Shown piece after piece: positions 1 to 8,838 of a DNA stretch of 64,000 nt. The position numbers and the translations under genes are program-made. Source of the DNA: Candidatus Saccharimonadota bacterium (GTDB taxonomy: Bacteria; Patescibacteriota; Saccharimonadia; Saccharimonadales; Saccharimonadaceae). A model generated the notes under the pieces. The model made no database searches and was not told the DNA's origin. It saw only the letters and a list, made by a program, of their open reading frames with translations. Every line of letters starts with the position of its first letter. Position 1 is the first letter of the stretch. Location: positions 26,714 through 90,713 of the forward strand of contig JAFRBI010000002.1 in assembly GCA_017404935.1 (NCBI GenBank), in the 5' to 3' direction.

Positions 1-946
1 GGTTTGCATGCCAGTTTAATTCTCTAGCGGCTTTTGATGAGTTGGCCCAGATTTCGGCGAGGTCACCAGGACGGCGTTCTACAAATTTGTGTGGGAGAGG
101 TTTGCCAGAAATTTTTTCAAAAGTATTAACCATTTCTAAAACAGAAGTAGGAGCGCCAGTGCCAAGATTGTAAGTTTTAAATCCTGGAGTTTTTAAGACT
201 TCAAAAGCGGCGAGGTGGCCATTTGCTAAATCTACCACATGGATAAAATCGCGGCGACAGGTGCCGTCTGGGGTGTTGTAGTCATTGCCATAGATAGAAA
301 GCTCTTCTAGTTCGCCTGATGCGACTTTCATAATGTAAGGCATAAGGTTATTTGGGATACCGTTTGGCTCTTCGCCAAGTAAACCAGAGCTGTGGTTGCC
401 TACGGGATTGAAATAGCGTAAAGCTACAGCAGAAAATTCTGGATCCGAAGTGCAGACATCTTTTAATATTTCTTCAATCATATATTTGGTTTTGCCATAA
501 GGGTTGGTGATACCTTGACCGGTTGGCATAGTCTCGATACATTCGCCTTCATTTCCGCTGCCATAGACTGTGGCGGAAGAAGAAAAGATGATTTTTTTAA
601 CTTTGAATTCTTGCATACATCTGAGTAAATTGATGGTGCCGGCAAGATTTTGCTGATAATAGAGTAGTGGTTTTTCGACAGATTCAGAAACGGATTTAAG
701 CCCGGCAAAATGAATTACTAAATCAAATGTATGATCTTTGAAGATTTTTTCAATGGTGCCAAAGTTGATAAGGTTTTCGTGATAAAAAATAGGTTTTTTG
801 CCAGTTAGGTTTTCAATGCTATCTAGGACGGAAACTTTGCTATTGACGAGACTATCTATAATAACGACTTCGTGGCTCTGATTTAACAATTCGGTGACAA
901 CGTGTGAACCGATATAGCCAGTACCGCCGGTGACTAGGATTTTCAT
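1..946 (-). CDS. galE: UDP-glucose 4-epimerase (3' end cut by window)
   Basis: NAD-dependent epimerase interconverting UDP-glucose and UDP-galactose, supplying galactosyl donors for surface glycans. The visible 315 residues start with the Rossmann glycine motif GGTGYIG at about 7-13 and carry the SSSATVYG strand and the catalytic YGKTK (YxxxK) motif, as in the extended SDR family. The start at 946 is preceded by a strong AAGGAGG-type ribosome site. The start codon overlaps the stop of the upstream GtrA gene (ATGA), so the two are co-transcribed and probably work together on glycan modification. The C-terminus lies outside the window. Identification is secure; C4-epimerase specificity is by family resemblance. 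Confidence 0.95.
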   Translation of the reverse strand, partial: MKILVTGGTGYIGSHVVTELLNQSHEVVIIDSLVNSKVSVLDSIENLTGKKPIFYHENLINFGTIEKIFKDHTFDLVIHFAGLKSVSESVEKPLLYYQQNLAGTINLLRCMQEFKVKKIIFSSSATVYGSGNEGECIETMPTGQGITNPYGKTKYMIEEILKDVCTSDPEFSAVALRYFNPVGNHSSGLLGEEPNGIPNNLMPYIMKVASGELEELSIYGNDYNTPDGTCRRDFIHVVDLANGHLAAFEVLKTPGFKTYNLGTGAPTSVLEMVNTFEKISGKPLPHKFVERRPGDLAEIWANSSKAARELNWHAN

Positions 947-1446
947 TTTTGCTCCTCCTTTTTTTCAGGTTTTTTGCCGAAAACGAATTTGTCATAAAAT
1001 AAGAAATTTAAAATCATAGTGACGATGCCGGTAAATACAAAAGCACCAGTGGACTGAACAAAATCATAGGAGAAATTAATGTGCATATTTTGAAAAATGT
1101 TGTAGGCGAGGTCGTAGGCGGATGTAAAAAAGCTAAAAAGTTGAGTAATCCATGGACCGATAGCAAAAGCAAACATTAAGTTCCAAATAAAAAATTTGTA
1201 TTTGGCGGTTTTAGTAATATTTCGTTCTTTCCATGTGATTTTAGAGTGAGCAAGGTATGCCACTAAGGTGGTAACCAAAGTAGAAATAAGAGTGGAAGCC
1301 CAAAGAAAGTCATTATTTTTAATAATTAAATTTGAAAGGATTGTATAAAGCCCATAATTAAATATCGTAATAGAGATTCCAACAATTAAATACCGAGTTT
1401 TATGACGTGGTTTTTTGGCTTTTTCTGGCTTCTCAGTTTTTTCCAT
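943..1446 (-). CDS. GtrA family membrane protein
   Basis: A 167-residue protein with four predicted hydrophobic helices (about 20-42, 47-66, 85-107, 130-152) and charged Lys/Glu-rich ends. The spacing and the first-helix pattern RYLIVGISITIFNYGLY match GtrA/DPMS-type proteins, thought to flip or present polyprenyl-linked sugars at the membrane. Its stop overlaps the galE start by four bases, fitting a two-gene sugar-modification operon. A TATAAT box on the minus strand (1458-1453) lies six bases upstream of the ATG, so the mRNA is probably leaderless. Family assignment is good; the substrate is unknown. Confidence 0.85.
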   Translation of the reverse strand: MEKTEKPEKAKKPRHKTRYLIVGISITIFNYGLYTILSNLIIKNNDFLWASTLISTLVTTLVAYLAHSKITWKERNITKTAKYKFFIWNLMFAFAIGPWITQLFSFFTSAYDLAYNIFQNMHINFSYDFVQSTGAFVFTGIVTMILNFLFYDKFVFGKKPEKKEEQK

Positions 1447-1452
1447 AGACTA

Positions 1453-1494
1453 ATTATACTCTATCTGGACAAAAAGCACAAAAAGGTGTATAAT
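1453..1494. promoter_or_regulatory. Divergent promoters for gtrA-galE and uvrA
   Basis: Two back-to-back -10 boxes: TATAAT on the minus strand at 1458-1453, six bases before the GtrA ATG, and TATAAT on the plus strand at 1489-1494, ten bases before the uvrA ATG. Neither gene has room for a ribosome binding site, so both are predicted leaderless or nearly so. Confidence 0.7.
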
Positions 1495-1504
1495 AGGACA
1501 GTTT

Positions 1505-4387
1505 ATGGATGATAATTTTATTAGAGTGCGGGGAGCACGTCAGAATAACTTAAAAGATATTGACGTGGATATCCCAAGAGATAAATTGGTGATTATGACT
1601 GGGCTATCTGGTTCTGGTAAGTCTAGTCTGGCTTTTGATACGATTTATGCCGAAGGACAGAGAAGATATGTGGAATCGCTTAGCTCTTATGCGCGGATGT
1701 TTCTGGGGATTATGGATAAACCAGAGGTGGATTCCATTACTGGGCTATCTCCGGCGATTTCGATTGATCAAAAATCTACTTCTAGAAACCCTCGTTCTAC
1801 GGTGGCAACGGTAACGGAAGTCTATGATTATCTACGTCTTTTGTTTGCACGGGTAGGGGTGCCACATTGTCCGATTTGCCACAAGCCAGTAAGTCGTAGA
1901 ACCAATGAAGATATTGTAAACGAAGTGATGAAATTGCCGCTTGGGTCTAAACTAATGGTGCTCGCTCCAATAGTCTCTAGCAAAAAAGGTGAGTTTTTAC
2001 ATATTTCGGAACAATATACAGCAAAAGGATTTTCTAGGGTAAGAGTAGATGGAATTATCTATGCGCTAGATGAATTTCCAGAGCTCAACAAAAACGAAAG
2101 ACATGATATTGAAATCGTGGTAGATAGATTTGTTTTATCTCCAGAGCTTTTATCTAGAATTACTAGTTCGGTAGAACAAGCGTTGGAGCTTGGTCAGGGA
2201 ATTATTAAAGTTCTCAAAATCAATGACCGTACTACGGCAGTAGGGGAAGCGAAAATTACTTCTGATAATGCAGAGGTGATTACTTATTCTCAAAGATATG
2301 CTTGCCCGGACCATCCAGATGAATTGATCCCAGAGTTGACACCTAGATTATTCTCATTTAACGCGCCGGAAGGGGCCTGCCCAGATTGTACAGGGTTAGG
2401 CTCTAAGATGGAAGTAGACCCGGCTTTGGTATTTAATAAAAATTTGACGATTGCAGAGGGTGGAATCCGGCCGTTTAATCGGGTGCAACAAGAATCTTGG
2501 TGGCTAAAAAGATTAATGGCAGTGGGTAAAAAGCATGGCTTTGACGTGCAAACGCCGATTGGTGATTTGTCTGAAGAAACACGGCATTTGATTCTTTATG
2601 GCACAGGTGAAGAAAAATATGAAATGCGAATTTCTGGTTCTGGTAGGTTTGCAGACGGGACAGTCTATGAAACGACTTATGAAGGTGTGATACCAACTTT
2701 GGAACGTCGTTATAACGATCCAAAAATTTCTGAGTTTGTAAAACATGACATTGAAAGATTTATGCGTGTAAGAGAATGTCAGACTTGTCATGGTGCGCGG
2801 CTTAAACCTTCCGTTTTGGCGGTGACAGTGCACGATTTAAACATTGTGGATATGTGCAACTTGGATGTAGATGCAACACTCGAAGTTTTAAATAAAGATT
2901 TGGAATTTAGTCCAGAAGAAGAAATGATTGCGGCGCCGATTCTAAAAGAAATTCGTGAGCGGGTGAAATTCATGAAGGACGTGGGACTAGGATATTTGGA
3001 GCTTGGTAGAGCAGCAAACACTTTATCTGGTGGTGAAGCACAGAGAATTAGGCTAGCTACACAAATTGGTTCGGGGCTGCAGGGAGTTTTGTATGTGCTG
3101 GATGAACCGTCAATCGGACTTCATCAGAGAGACAATGATAAATTAATTAATACTTTGAAACATTTGCGGGATCTTAAAAATACGGTTTTGGTGGTAGAAC
3201 ACGACGAAGATACGATGTGGGCGTCGGACTATATTATTGATATTGGGCCAGGTGCTGGTGTAAATGGTGGACGGCTGGTAGCGGCTGGTACGCCATCCGA
3301 GGTCGCAGCAAATCCAGACTCGATTACAGGGCAATATCTTTCTGGCGCGAAAAAAATTGATGTGCCGAAAAAACGCCGAAAACCACGCAAAGGTATGGAG
3401 TTAGTGGTGAAAGGTGCTCGCGAAAATAATCTCAAAAACATTGATGTTTCTTTTCCTTTGGGTGTAATGACGGTAGTTTCTGGTGTGTCTGGCTCTGGGA
3501 AATCAACTCTGGTTAATAATATTTTGTCTAATGAGCTTTTGGCTCGGCTTCACCGTGCGCAGACGGTGCCGGGGCTTCATGATTCGATTGAAGGAGTGGA
3601 ACATATCAATAAAATTATCGTAATTGATCAGAGCCCGATTGGTAGAACGCCGCGTTCGAACCCGGCTACCTACACAGGTGTGTTTAACGCAATTCGCGAA
3701 CTTTATGCTTCACAGCCAGAGGCTGAGGTGCGTGGTTATAAGGCTGGAAGATTTTCGTTTAATGTGAAAGGCGGCAGATGTGAACATTGTCAGGGTGATG
3801 GCGTAAATAAAATTGAGATGCATTTTTTGCCGGATGTTTATGTGACTTGTCCGGCTTGCCATGGCAAACGTTATAATTCTGAGGCCTTAGAGGTAAAATA
3901 TAAAGGCAAAGATATTTCACAGGTGCTTGATATGACGACTGACGAGGCGGTAGAATTCTTTGGTGCAATTCCTTCAATTGCAGGCAAACTTAAAACAATC
4001 CAGGAAGTAGGTCTAGGATACATTAGGCTTGGTCAACCAGCCACGACCTTTAGTGGTGGTGAGGCACAGAGAATTAAACTAGCTACGGAGCTCGCGCGTC
4101 GTTCAACTGGGAAAACTTTATATGTGCTTGATGAGCCAACGACTGGTCTTCATACTGATGACGTAAAGAGGCTGCTTGAAATTTTGAATCGGTTGGTGGA
4201 TGGTGGTAATTCAATGATTATCATTGAACACAATTTACACGTAATTAAGTCAGCGGATTGGGTAATTGAAATGGGCCCAGAAGGCGGTCTTAAGGGTGGT
4301 AAGGTTTGCGATGAGGGCACGCCAGAAGATTTGGCTAAACGTGCTAAGACACCGACTGGGGAATATTTAAAGAAGTATTTAAAATAA
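1505..4387 (+). CDS. uvrA: Excinuclease ABC subunit A (UvrA)
   Basis: Damage-recognition ATPase of nucleotide excision repair; it works as a UvrA2 or UvrA2B complex on DNA. At 960 residues it has the full family length. The first ATP-binding half has Walker A GLSGSGKSS at 33-41, a CPIC zinc motif near 122 and the LSGGEAQRIRLA signature. The second half has Walker A GVSGSGKST, the CEHCQGDG/CPACHG zinc finger, FSGGEAQRIKLA and Walker B LYVLDEPTTGLH. The start follows a TATAAT box by ten bases and has no Shine-Dalgarno sequence. The next gene starts on the last base of the stop codon. Confidence 0.98.
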   Translation: MDDNFIRVRGARQNNLKDIDVDIPRDKLVIMTGLSGSGKSSLAFDTIYAEGQRRYVESLSSYARMFLGIMDKPEVDSITGLSPAISIDQKSTSRNPRSTVATVTEVYDYLRLLFARVGVPHCPICHKPVSRRTNEDIVNEVMKLPLGSKLMVLAPIVSSKKGEFLHISEQYTAKGFSRVRVDGIIYALDEFPELNKNERHDIEIVVDRFVLSPELLSRITSSVEQALELGQGIIKVLKINDRTTAVGEAKITSDNAEVITYSQRYACPDHPDELIPELTPRLFSFNAPEGACPDCTGLGSKMEVDPALVFNKNLTIAEGGIRPFNRVQQESWWLKRLMAVGKKHGFDVQTPIGDLSEETRHLILYGTGEEKYEMRISGSGRFADGTVYETTYEGVIPTLERRYNDPKISEFVKHDIERFMRVRECQTCHGARLKPSVLAVTVHDLNIVDMCNLDVDATLEVLNKDLEFSPEEEMIAAPILKEIRERVKFMKDVGLGYLELGRAANTLSGGEAQRIRLATQIGSGLQGVLYVLDEPSIGLHQRDNDKLINTLKHLRDLKNTVLVVEHDEDTMWASDYIIDIGPGAGVNGGRLVAAGTPSEVAANPDSITGQYLSGAKKIDVPKKRRKPRKGMELVVKGARENNLKNIDVSFPLGVMTVVSGVSGSGKSTLVNNILSNELLARLHRAQTVPGLHDSIEGVEHINKIIVIDQSPIGRTPRSNPATYTGVFNAIRELYASQPEAEVRGYKAGRFSFNVKGGRCEHCQGDGVNKIEMHFLPDVYVTCPACHGKRYNSEALEVKYKGKDISQVLDMTTDEAVEFFGAIPSIAGKLKTIQEVGLGYIRLGQPATTFSGGEAQRIKLATELARRSTGKTLYVLDEPTTGLHTDDVKRLLEILNRLVDGGNSMIIIEHNLHVIKSADWVIEMGPEGGLKGGKVCDEGTPEDLAKRAKTPTGEYLKKYLK

Positions 4388-4965
4388 TGGCTTTTAAGAA
4401 TGATCAGGTTTCTGAAAAAGAAACGGAGTTTATTATAAGAACGGCGCGGGAATGTTTGGGGGTCCCAGGTGATTTCGTAGAGTTGGGGTGTTATAAAGGT
4501 GATACCTCGCTAGCTTTGGCGGAATTATTAAAAAATTCGGGTTCAGACAAAAAACTGTGGCTTTATGATTCTTTTGAGGGTTTGCCAGAAAAGTCTTTAA
4601 ACGACGAATCGGTTTTGGGCAAAGATTTTAAATCTGGTGAGTTGATGGTCACAAAAAGAGAAGTGAAGGAAAGATTTTTAAGAGCTGGACTGAAAGTTCC
4701 AATTATTAAAAAGGGTTGGTTTAATGATTTTTCTTTTGATGATTTGCCAGAGAAAATTACATTTTGCTTTTTAGACGGAGATTTTTATGAATCAATCAGG
4801 GATGGGTTAAAACTTATTGAAAATAAAATGAGTGATGGTTCAATTTTGATTGTGCATGATTATGGAAATCCGGCGCTCCCGGGGGTAAAAAAGGTGGTAG
4901 ATGAGTGGATTAGCACTCGGAGCTTGCAAGTGCTAGAAACCTGTGCTATAATCAGTTTAGATTAG
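4387..4965 (+). CDS. TylF/MycF-like class I SAM methyltransferase
   Basis: A 192-residue protein with the layout of TylF (macrocin-O-methyltransferase-like) enzymes: FVELGCYKGDTS (SAM-binding motif I) at about 31-42, LYDSFEGLPEKS after the second strand, FCFLDGDFYES with the metal-binding acidic residues, and ILIVHDYGNPALPGVKKVVDEW near the end. Such enzymes O-methylate sugars or small molecules; the substrate cannot be told. It overlaps the uvrA stop by one base. Its last codons contain the CIRCE operator and the -35 box of the groES promoter, an unusual double use of coding sequence. Confidence 0.8.
   Translation: MAFKNDQVSEKETEFIIRTARECLGVPGDFVELGCYKGDTSLALAELLKNSGSDKKLWLYDSFEGLPEKSLNDESVLGKDFKSGELMVTKREVKERFLRAGLKVPIIKKGWFNDFSFDDLPEKITFCFLDGDFYESIRDGLKLIENKMSDGSILIVHDYGNPALPGVKKVVDEWISTRSLQVLETCAIISLD
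4910..4936 (+). promoter_or_regulatory. CIRCE operator (HrcA site) of groESL
   Basis: TTAGCACTC, nine bases, then AAGTGCTAG: 7 of 9 positions of the right arm match the consensus GAGTGCTAA. It lies inside the 3' end of the methyltransferase gene and overlaps the groES -35 box, so HrcA binding should block RNA polymerase. Confidence 0.92.
4924..4952 (+). promoter_or_regulatory. groESL promoter
   Basis: -35 TTGCAA (4924-4929), 17-base spacer, extended -10 TGCTATAAT (4944-4952). It overlaps the CIRCE operator. A leader of about 35 bases with AGGAG precedes groES. Confidence 0.85.
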
Positions 4966-4992
4966 CTTTTTAAGCAGAAAAGGAGTTAAACT

Positions 4993-5247
4993 ATGGCACT
5001 AAAACCATTAAAAGACAGAATTGTGGCGGTAGTAGAAAAACCGCTTGAAAAGACCAAATCCGGTATTCTTCTAGGTGAGGCCAAAGAAAAACCAGCTTAT
5101 GCGGTGGTAGAATCAGTAGGGAAAGATGTCAAAGACATCAAAAAAGGCGACAAAATTGTTTACAAAGAATATTCCACTACAGAAATTAAATTAGATGAAA
5201 AAGATTATATTATTCTAAAAGAAGAAGATGTTCTCGCAACACTTTAG
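4993..5247 (+). CDS. groES: Co-chaperonin GroES
   Basis: The 84-residue lid of the GroEL folding chamber. The family pattern is clear: MALKPLKDRIVAVVEKPLEKTKSG at the start, a mobile loop with GILLG (shorter than the usual IVLP-type loop), and the C-terminal strand YIILKEEDVLATL. At 84 residues it is shorter than most GroES proteins (about 95). It is 12 bases upstream of groEL, has a good AGGAG ribosome site, and belongs to a heat-shock operon controlled by the CIRCE element. Confidence 0.96.
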   Translation: MALKPLKDRIVAVVEKPLEKTKSGILLGEAKEKPAYAVVESVGKDVKDIKKGDKIVYKEYSTTEIKLDEKDYIILKEEDVLATL

Positions 5248-5259
5248 AAAGGCAAAAAA

Positions 5260-6870
5260 ATGGCAAAGAAAATTTATTACGAAGCAGAAGCAAGAGAAAA
5301 AGTTTTGTCCGGAGCCAAGCAGCTTTATGATGCGGTGAAAGTAACTTTTGGGCCAAAAGGCAAAAATGTAATCATTGAAAAAGATTATGGTGCACCAGTG
5401 ATTACGCATGACGGCGTAACGGTGGCCGAAGCAGTGGATTTACCGTCTTCTGAAGATACAATGGGTGAAGCAGTGGGAGCTAAATTAATCAAAACTGCAG
5501 CTCAGAAGCTAAACAAGGTAGCGGGGGATGGCACTACCACCGTGACGGTTCTGACATATAATATATTGTCGGAAGCGAATAAGTTGATTGCGGCTGGCGT
5601 GAACCCAATGGAACTAAGACGTGGGATCGAAAAGGCTGGCGCTGAGATTATTAAAGGTATTGAAAAGACTGCTGAAAAAATTGAAGGAAATTCTAAGAAG
5701 GTGGCAGAAGTGGCAACGATTTCAGCCGGGGATGCTGAGATTGGCGAACTAATTGCAGAAGTGATTTCTAAAATTGGCAAGGATGGCGTAGTGACAGTAG
5801 AAGCAGGTCAGGGCCTTGAGATGGAACAAGAAATTGTAGAAGGTTTTTCTTACGATAAGGGTTATGCTTCAGCTTTCTTTGTGACAGATGTAAACCGTCA
5901 AGAAGCGGTATTTGATAAGCCATTGGTGCTAATTACCGAGAATAAAATTTCGGCGGCTTCAGATATTTTGCCACTGCTTGAGAAATGTGCACAGGCTGGC
6001 AAAAAAGATCTTGTGATTATCGCTGAAGAGGTAGAAGGTGAGGCATTGTCGCTTCTAGTTCTTAATAAACTCAAAGGCGTGTTTAACTCATTAGTTCTTA
6101 AGGCCCCTTCATTTGGTGAGCGTCGTAAAGAAATCATGGAAGATATCGCTATCTTGACCGATGCTACAGTAGTATCTTCGGACAAAGGTTTTAAGCTAGA
6201 GGAAGTAGGGCTTGAAGTTCTTGGTTCTTGTTCTAAAGTAATAGCTACAAAAGATGAAACTACGATTATTAAGGGCGCAGGTTCTAAATCTGAAGTAGAC
6301 AAAAGAATCGCTTTGATTCGGACTTTGGCAGAGGCTGCTAAATCTGATTACGAGAGAGAAGAATTTGAAAAACGGGCGGCAGCACTTTCTGGTAAAGTAG
6401 CAGTAATTAAAGTTGGTGGTGCTACTGAAACCGAGATTGATGAAAAGAAATTCCGTGTAGATGATGCTGTGGCGGCAACTAAGGCGGCGCTTGCGGAAGG
6501 CATTGTGACTGGTGGCGGTGTGACACTAGTAAATCTGGCATCCGCACTCTCTGATTCTGATAATGGTTCCAGAATTGTAAAAGAGGCGCTTAAAACTCCA
6601 TTTATTCATATTATGGAAAATGCAGGACTGAATGCGCAAGCACTACTTGCGGAAGTAGAATCGGCTAAACCAGGCTTTGGCGTAAATGTGATGGCACCAG
6701 AAAAAGGCCTCCAGGATCTTAAGAAAGCGGGTGTAATTGACCCAGCTAAGGTAACAAAAGAAGCGGTTAAAAATGCAACCTCAATTGCGGCAACGGCGAT
6801 TACAATGGGTGCTTTAATTTGCGAAATCCCAGAGGAAAAGCCGGTTTCTCCAGCCCCTGAAATATACTAG
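5260..6870 (+). CDS. groEL: Chaperonin GroEL
   Basis: The 536-residue barrel subunit of the cytosolic chaperonin. It shows VTFGPKGKNVII, the ATP-binding GDGTTTVTVL (bacterial family: AGDGTTT), the apical-domain region, and GIVTGGGVTL near residue 405. The usual Gly-Gly-Met tail is missing; the protein ends in EEKPVSPAPEIY, so the chamber-floor tail is altered. It is co-transcribed with groES. Identity is not in doubt. Confidence 0.98.
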   Translation: MAKKIYYEAEAREKVLSGAKQLYDAVKVTFGPKGKNVIIEKDYGAPVITHDGVTVAEAVDLPSSEDTMGEAVGAKLIKTAAQKLNKVAGDGTTTVTVLTYNILSEANKLIAAGVNPMELRRGIEKAGAEIIKGIEKTAEKIEGNSKKVAEVATISAGDAEIGELIAEVISKIGKDGVVTVEAGQGLEMEQEIVEGFSYDKGYASAFFVTDVNRQEAVFDKPLVLITENKISAASDILPLLEKCAQAGKKDLVIIAEEVEGEALSLLVLNKLKGVFNSLVLKAPSFGERRKEIMEDIAILTDATVVSSDKGFKLEEVGLEVLGSCSKVIATKDETTIIKGAGSKSEVDKRIALIRTLAEAAKSDYEREEFEKRAAALSGKVAVIKVGGATETEIDEKKFRVDDAVAATKAALAEGIVTGGGVTLVNLASALSDSDNGSRIVKEALKTPFIHIMENAGLNAQALLAEVESAKPGFGVNVMAPEKGLQDLKKAGVIDPAKVTKEAVKNATSIAATAITMGALICEIPEEKPVSPAPEIY

Positions 6871-6893
6871 TCTATCTATGATAGAATAATAGT

Positions 6894-7415
6894 ATGGGCG
6901 GGGCAAAAGATTGTCGCTATAAAAAGACCGAAGAAAAAATTCTTGCGGTCTTTTTTAAACATCCAGAATGTACAATGTGGGAATTGGCTAAAAAAGCTGG
7001 GATTGCGCGCTCTACAATTTATACGCACCATTGTTCTGTCAGGCAAATTATTCCAAATTGCGAAAAACGAATTTTGGAAGAATACTCCATGATAATTGGA
7101 AAAAAGACGAGAAACGCTAAGGTAGGACTACTATATTTGGATACGGTAGTTTTTATCGCAAAAAATCGTAAAATTTTTGAAATGTTTTTGAAGTTTAGTG
7201 GTAGGGAAATTATAATAAAAATGATTTTAATTTTGGAGCCAAAAATTAATGAGCCAGAAAAAGTGTTTAAAATTTACTGTAGTGAAGTGGTGGAAGTGAT
7301 TTTTGAATGGGGCGAGAGGGGGTTCGAACAAGGAGAGATAGAAAAAGTGCTGGCTGATATTATGTATTTAACGCGGACTTGCCACGATAGGTTGATGCCG
7401 TTATGCCGGGAATAA
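6894..7415 (+). CDS. TetR-like HTH transcriptional regulator
   Basis: A 173-residue protein whose N-terminus has the TetR-type helix-turn-helix layout: TEEKILAVFFKHPECTMWELAKKAGIARSTIYTHHCS, with the usual STIY(H/T)H recognition helix. The rest is helical and would form the ligand-binding and dimer domain. The ATG lies six bases after TAGAAT (6882-6887), so it is probably leaderless and made separately from groEL, which ends 23 bases upstream. A bidirectional terminator follows. The family call rests on the HTH alone; ligand and targets are unknown. Confidence 0.65.
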   Translation: MGGAKDCRYKKTEEKILAVFFKHPECTMWELAKKAGIARSTIYTHHCSVRQIIPNCEKRILEEYSMIIGKKTRNAKVGLLYLDTVVFIAKNRKIFEMFLKFSGREIIIKMILILEPKINEPEKVFKIYCSEVVEVIFEWGERGFEQGEIEKVLADIMYLTRTCHDRLMPLCRE

Positions 7416-7449
7416 AAAAACTGCGCAAGGTGGAAAGCGCAGTTTTTGG
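7414..7449. terminator. Bidirectional intrinsic terminator
   Basis: A-run, then ACTGCGC / GCGCAGT stem (7420-7426 with 7437-7443) and a T-run. It separates the convergent TetR-like gene and the Pro-rich orphan gene and can serve both. Confidence 0.85.
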
Positions 7450-7455
7450 AGGAAT

Positions 7456-7971
7456 TTACATTTTGTCGATAGAATCGATGATGTAAAGAAGGGCTTCGCC
7501 TTTTTCTTTGTCATCGGCGATTTTAGATGCAGCTTGGTAAGCTGGTTCGATCACGCTAGAATCGTGATAGTTGTCGATTACGTTCTTGTAAATATCAAAC
7601 TTTTGTTCAGCTGGAACATCAAGTTTTGATAGAATTGGTGCAAGCTCGCGGAGAGCTGCCTCTTTGACCTGGTTAATGCCCATCCCCTCTCCTTCTACGA
7701 ATGGGGCTTTTTCAATATCTTCTTCGTGGCCGATTGGCCCTGGTTTGATATCTTCTTCTGGGGCAGAAACTGGTTCTGCTGGCTTTACTGGCTCTGGCAT
7801 TGGCATTGCTGCTGGTGGCATTGGGCCAGGAGTAGCCACTGGAAATGGACCAACTGGTGCTGGTGCCGGAGCAGCTACAGGATCAGCGAACAATGGATCG
7901 CCACTAGTAGTTTTAGTAATATCGTCAATTGCTTTTTGTAGATCATTATCTACAGATGTATCTTGTGTCAT
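7456..7971 (-). CDS. Orphan protein with Pro/Ala-rich linker
   Basis: A 171-residue cytosolic-looking protein without signal peptide or membrane helix. It has an acidic N-terminus (MTQDTSVDNDLQKAIDD), a long Pro/Ala/Met-rich disordered stretch at about 33-75, an acidic link, and a helical C-terminal domain (about 95-171, NQVKEAALRELAPILSKL onward). A ribosome site AAAGGTGG and a TATAAT box are seen upstream of 7971. I do not recognise a family. Saccharibacteria carry many such proline-rich orphan proteins of unknown function. Confidence 0.6.
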   Translation of the reverse strand: MTQDTSVDNDLQKAIDDITKTTSGDPLFADPVAAPAPAPVGPFPVATPGPMPPAAMPMPEPVKPAEPVSAPEEDIKPGPIGHEEDIEKAPFVEGEGMGINQVKEAALRELAPILSKLDVPAEQKFDIYKNVIDNYHDSSVIEPAYQAASKIADDKEKGEALLYIIDSIDKM

Positions 7972-8035
7972 TTACCCACCTTTAATAAAAATTAGTTATA
8001 CCCATTATAGCATAAGTATTTTGGTTTTGGCAAGT

Positions 8036-8500
8036 CTAAATGCGAAGAAAATCAACAAGTTTGTCTAAAAGATCTGGTTTCACTTGCTCCATAGGGAGGC
8101 GAGCGCCTAAGTTATCCACAATAGCTTCACCACTACCTTCAGGAAAATAAACTTTGACGTTAATACCAAGGCGTTTTTTAGGAATTAAAACGGCGCTGTA
8201 ATGAGAACCTTCTTTAACGATGCCAAAGGCGCGGAAATTATCAAATGGATGCTTCATTTTGCCTTCAGTGAGGCCGTCGCTATTTAGGGTGTAATGGATT
8301 TTTCTAGGAGGGCGAAGATTAAAAACTAAAACCGTGATAGCGCTGACAATAATGAGTGCGAGAAAGGTCCAGCCTTGAAGCCAAATAGCAAGGGCGGAAA
8401 GCCCGGCCGTAACAATAAAAAGCCCAAAATACCACCAACCGTGGTGTTCTTTAACAATATATTCTTCTGCTTCCCAAGTGATTGAATTTGAATTAGCCAT
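8036..8500 (-). CDS. Two-helix membrane protein of unknown function
   Basis: A 154-residue protein with a short cytosolic N-terminus (WEAEEYIVKEHHGWWYFGLF), two adjacent membrane helices (about 23-40 and 45-61) and a C-terminal soluble domain of about 90 residues rich in beta strands (IHYTLNSDGLTEGK ... NFRAFGIVKEG). The layout resembles small PH-like membrane-tethered domains, but I cannot assign a family. TATAAT on the minus strand (8512-8507) is six bases from the ATG, so a leaderless start is likely. Confidence 0.65.
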   Translation of the reverse strand: MANSNSITWEAEEYIVKEHHGWWYFGLFIVTAGLSALAIWLQGWTFLALIIVSAITVLVFNLRPPRKIHYTLNSDGLTEGKMKHPFDNFRAFGIVKEGSHYSAVLIPKKRLGINVKVYFPEGSGEAIVDNLGARLPMEQVKPDLLDKLVDFLRI

Positions 8501-8540
8501 AACCTAATTATAGCACAAAAAAATGGCGGAAGATAAGGAT

Positions 8541-8697
8541 CTCTCCACCCTCAAAACTCTCAAATTTTACAAAATATGGAATCATAAAATGATTTTTAAA
8601 ATCAGCTAGCAAATTTTTAGAAAAATAAATTTTTCTAAAAGCTTTACTAGTTAATTTTAAAACTCCACTATCGTGGAGTTCCATATTTTAAGAAATT
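8541..8697. repeat. Inverted-repeat-rich spacer beside tRNA-Ser
   Basis: A gene-free stretch made of nested hairpins. AACTCCAC / GTGGAGTT is at 8661-8680; TTTTTAGAAAAA pairs with a nearby TTTTTCTAAAA; AAAATATGGAA (8571-8581) is inverted at 8679-8689. The outer arm CTCTCCACCCTC (8541-8552) is inverted as GAGGGTGGGAGA (8703-8714) inside the tRNA 3' end. It could be a small palindromic mobile element or a decayed tRNA-end duplication. Confidence 0.5.
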
Positions 8698-8790
8698 TGG
8701 CGGAGGGTGGGAGATTCGAACTCCCGCTCCAGATTACTCCAGACTAACGATTTAGCAAACCGTCCCCTTCAGCCACTTGGGTAACCCTCC
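8698..8790 (-). tRNA. tRNA-Ser (anticodon GCT)
   Basis: Class II tRNA of 93 bases with CCA encoded. The acceptor GGAGGGT pairs with ACCCTCC, discriminator G. The anticodon loop TTGCTAA gives GCT (reads AGC/AGT). It has a long variable arm, and the T-loop TTCGAAT is intact. Confidence 0.95.
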
Positions 8791-8838
8791 GTTTAATATA
8801 TTCTATCATATTTTTCTAAAATGTGGTATAATTAGGAT

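Noticed and set aside
7664..8068. Plus-strand Gly/Ser-rich frame opposite the Pro-rich gene
   Set aside because: It is the antisense of a proline/alanine-rich coding region and has no start signals.
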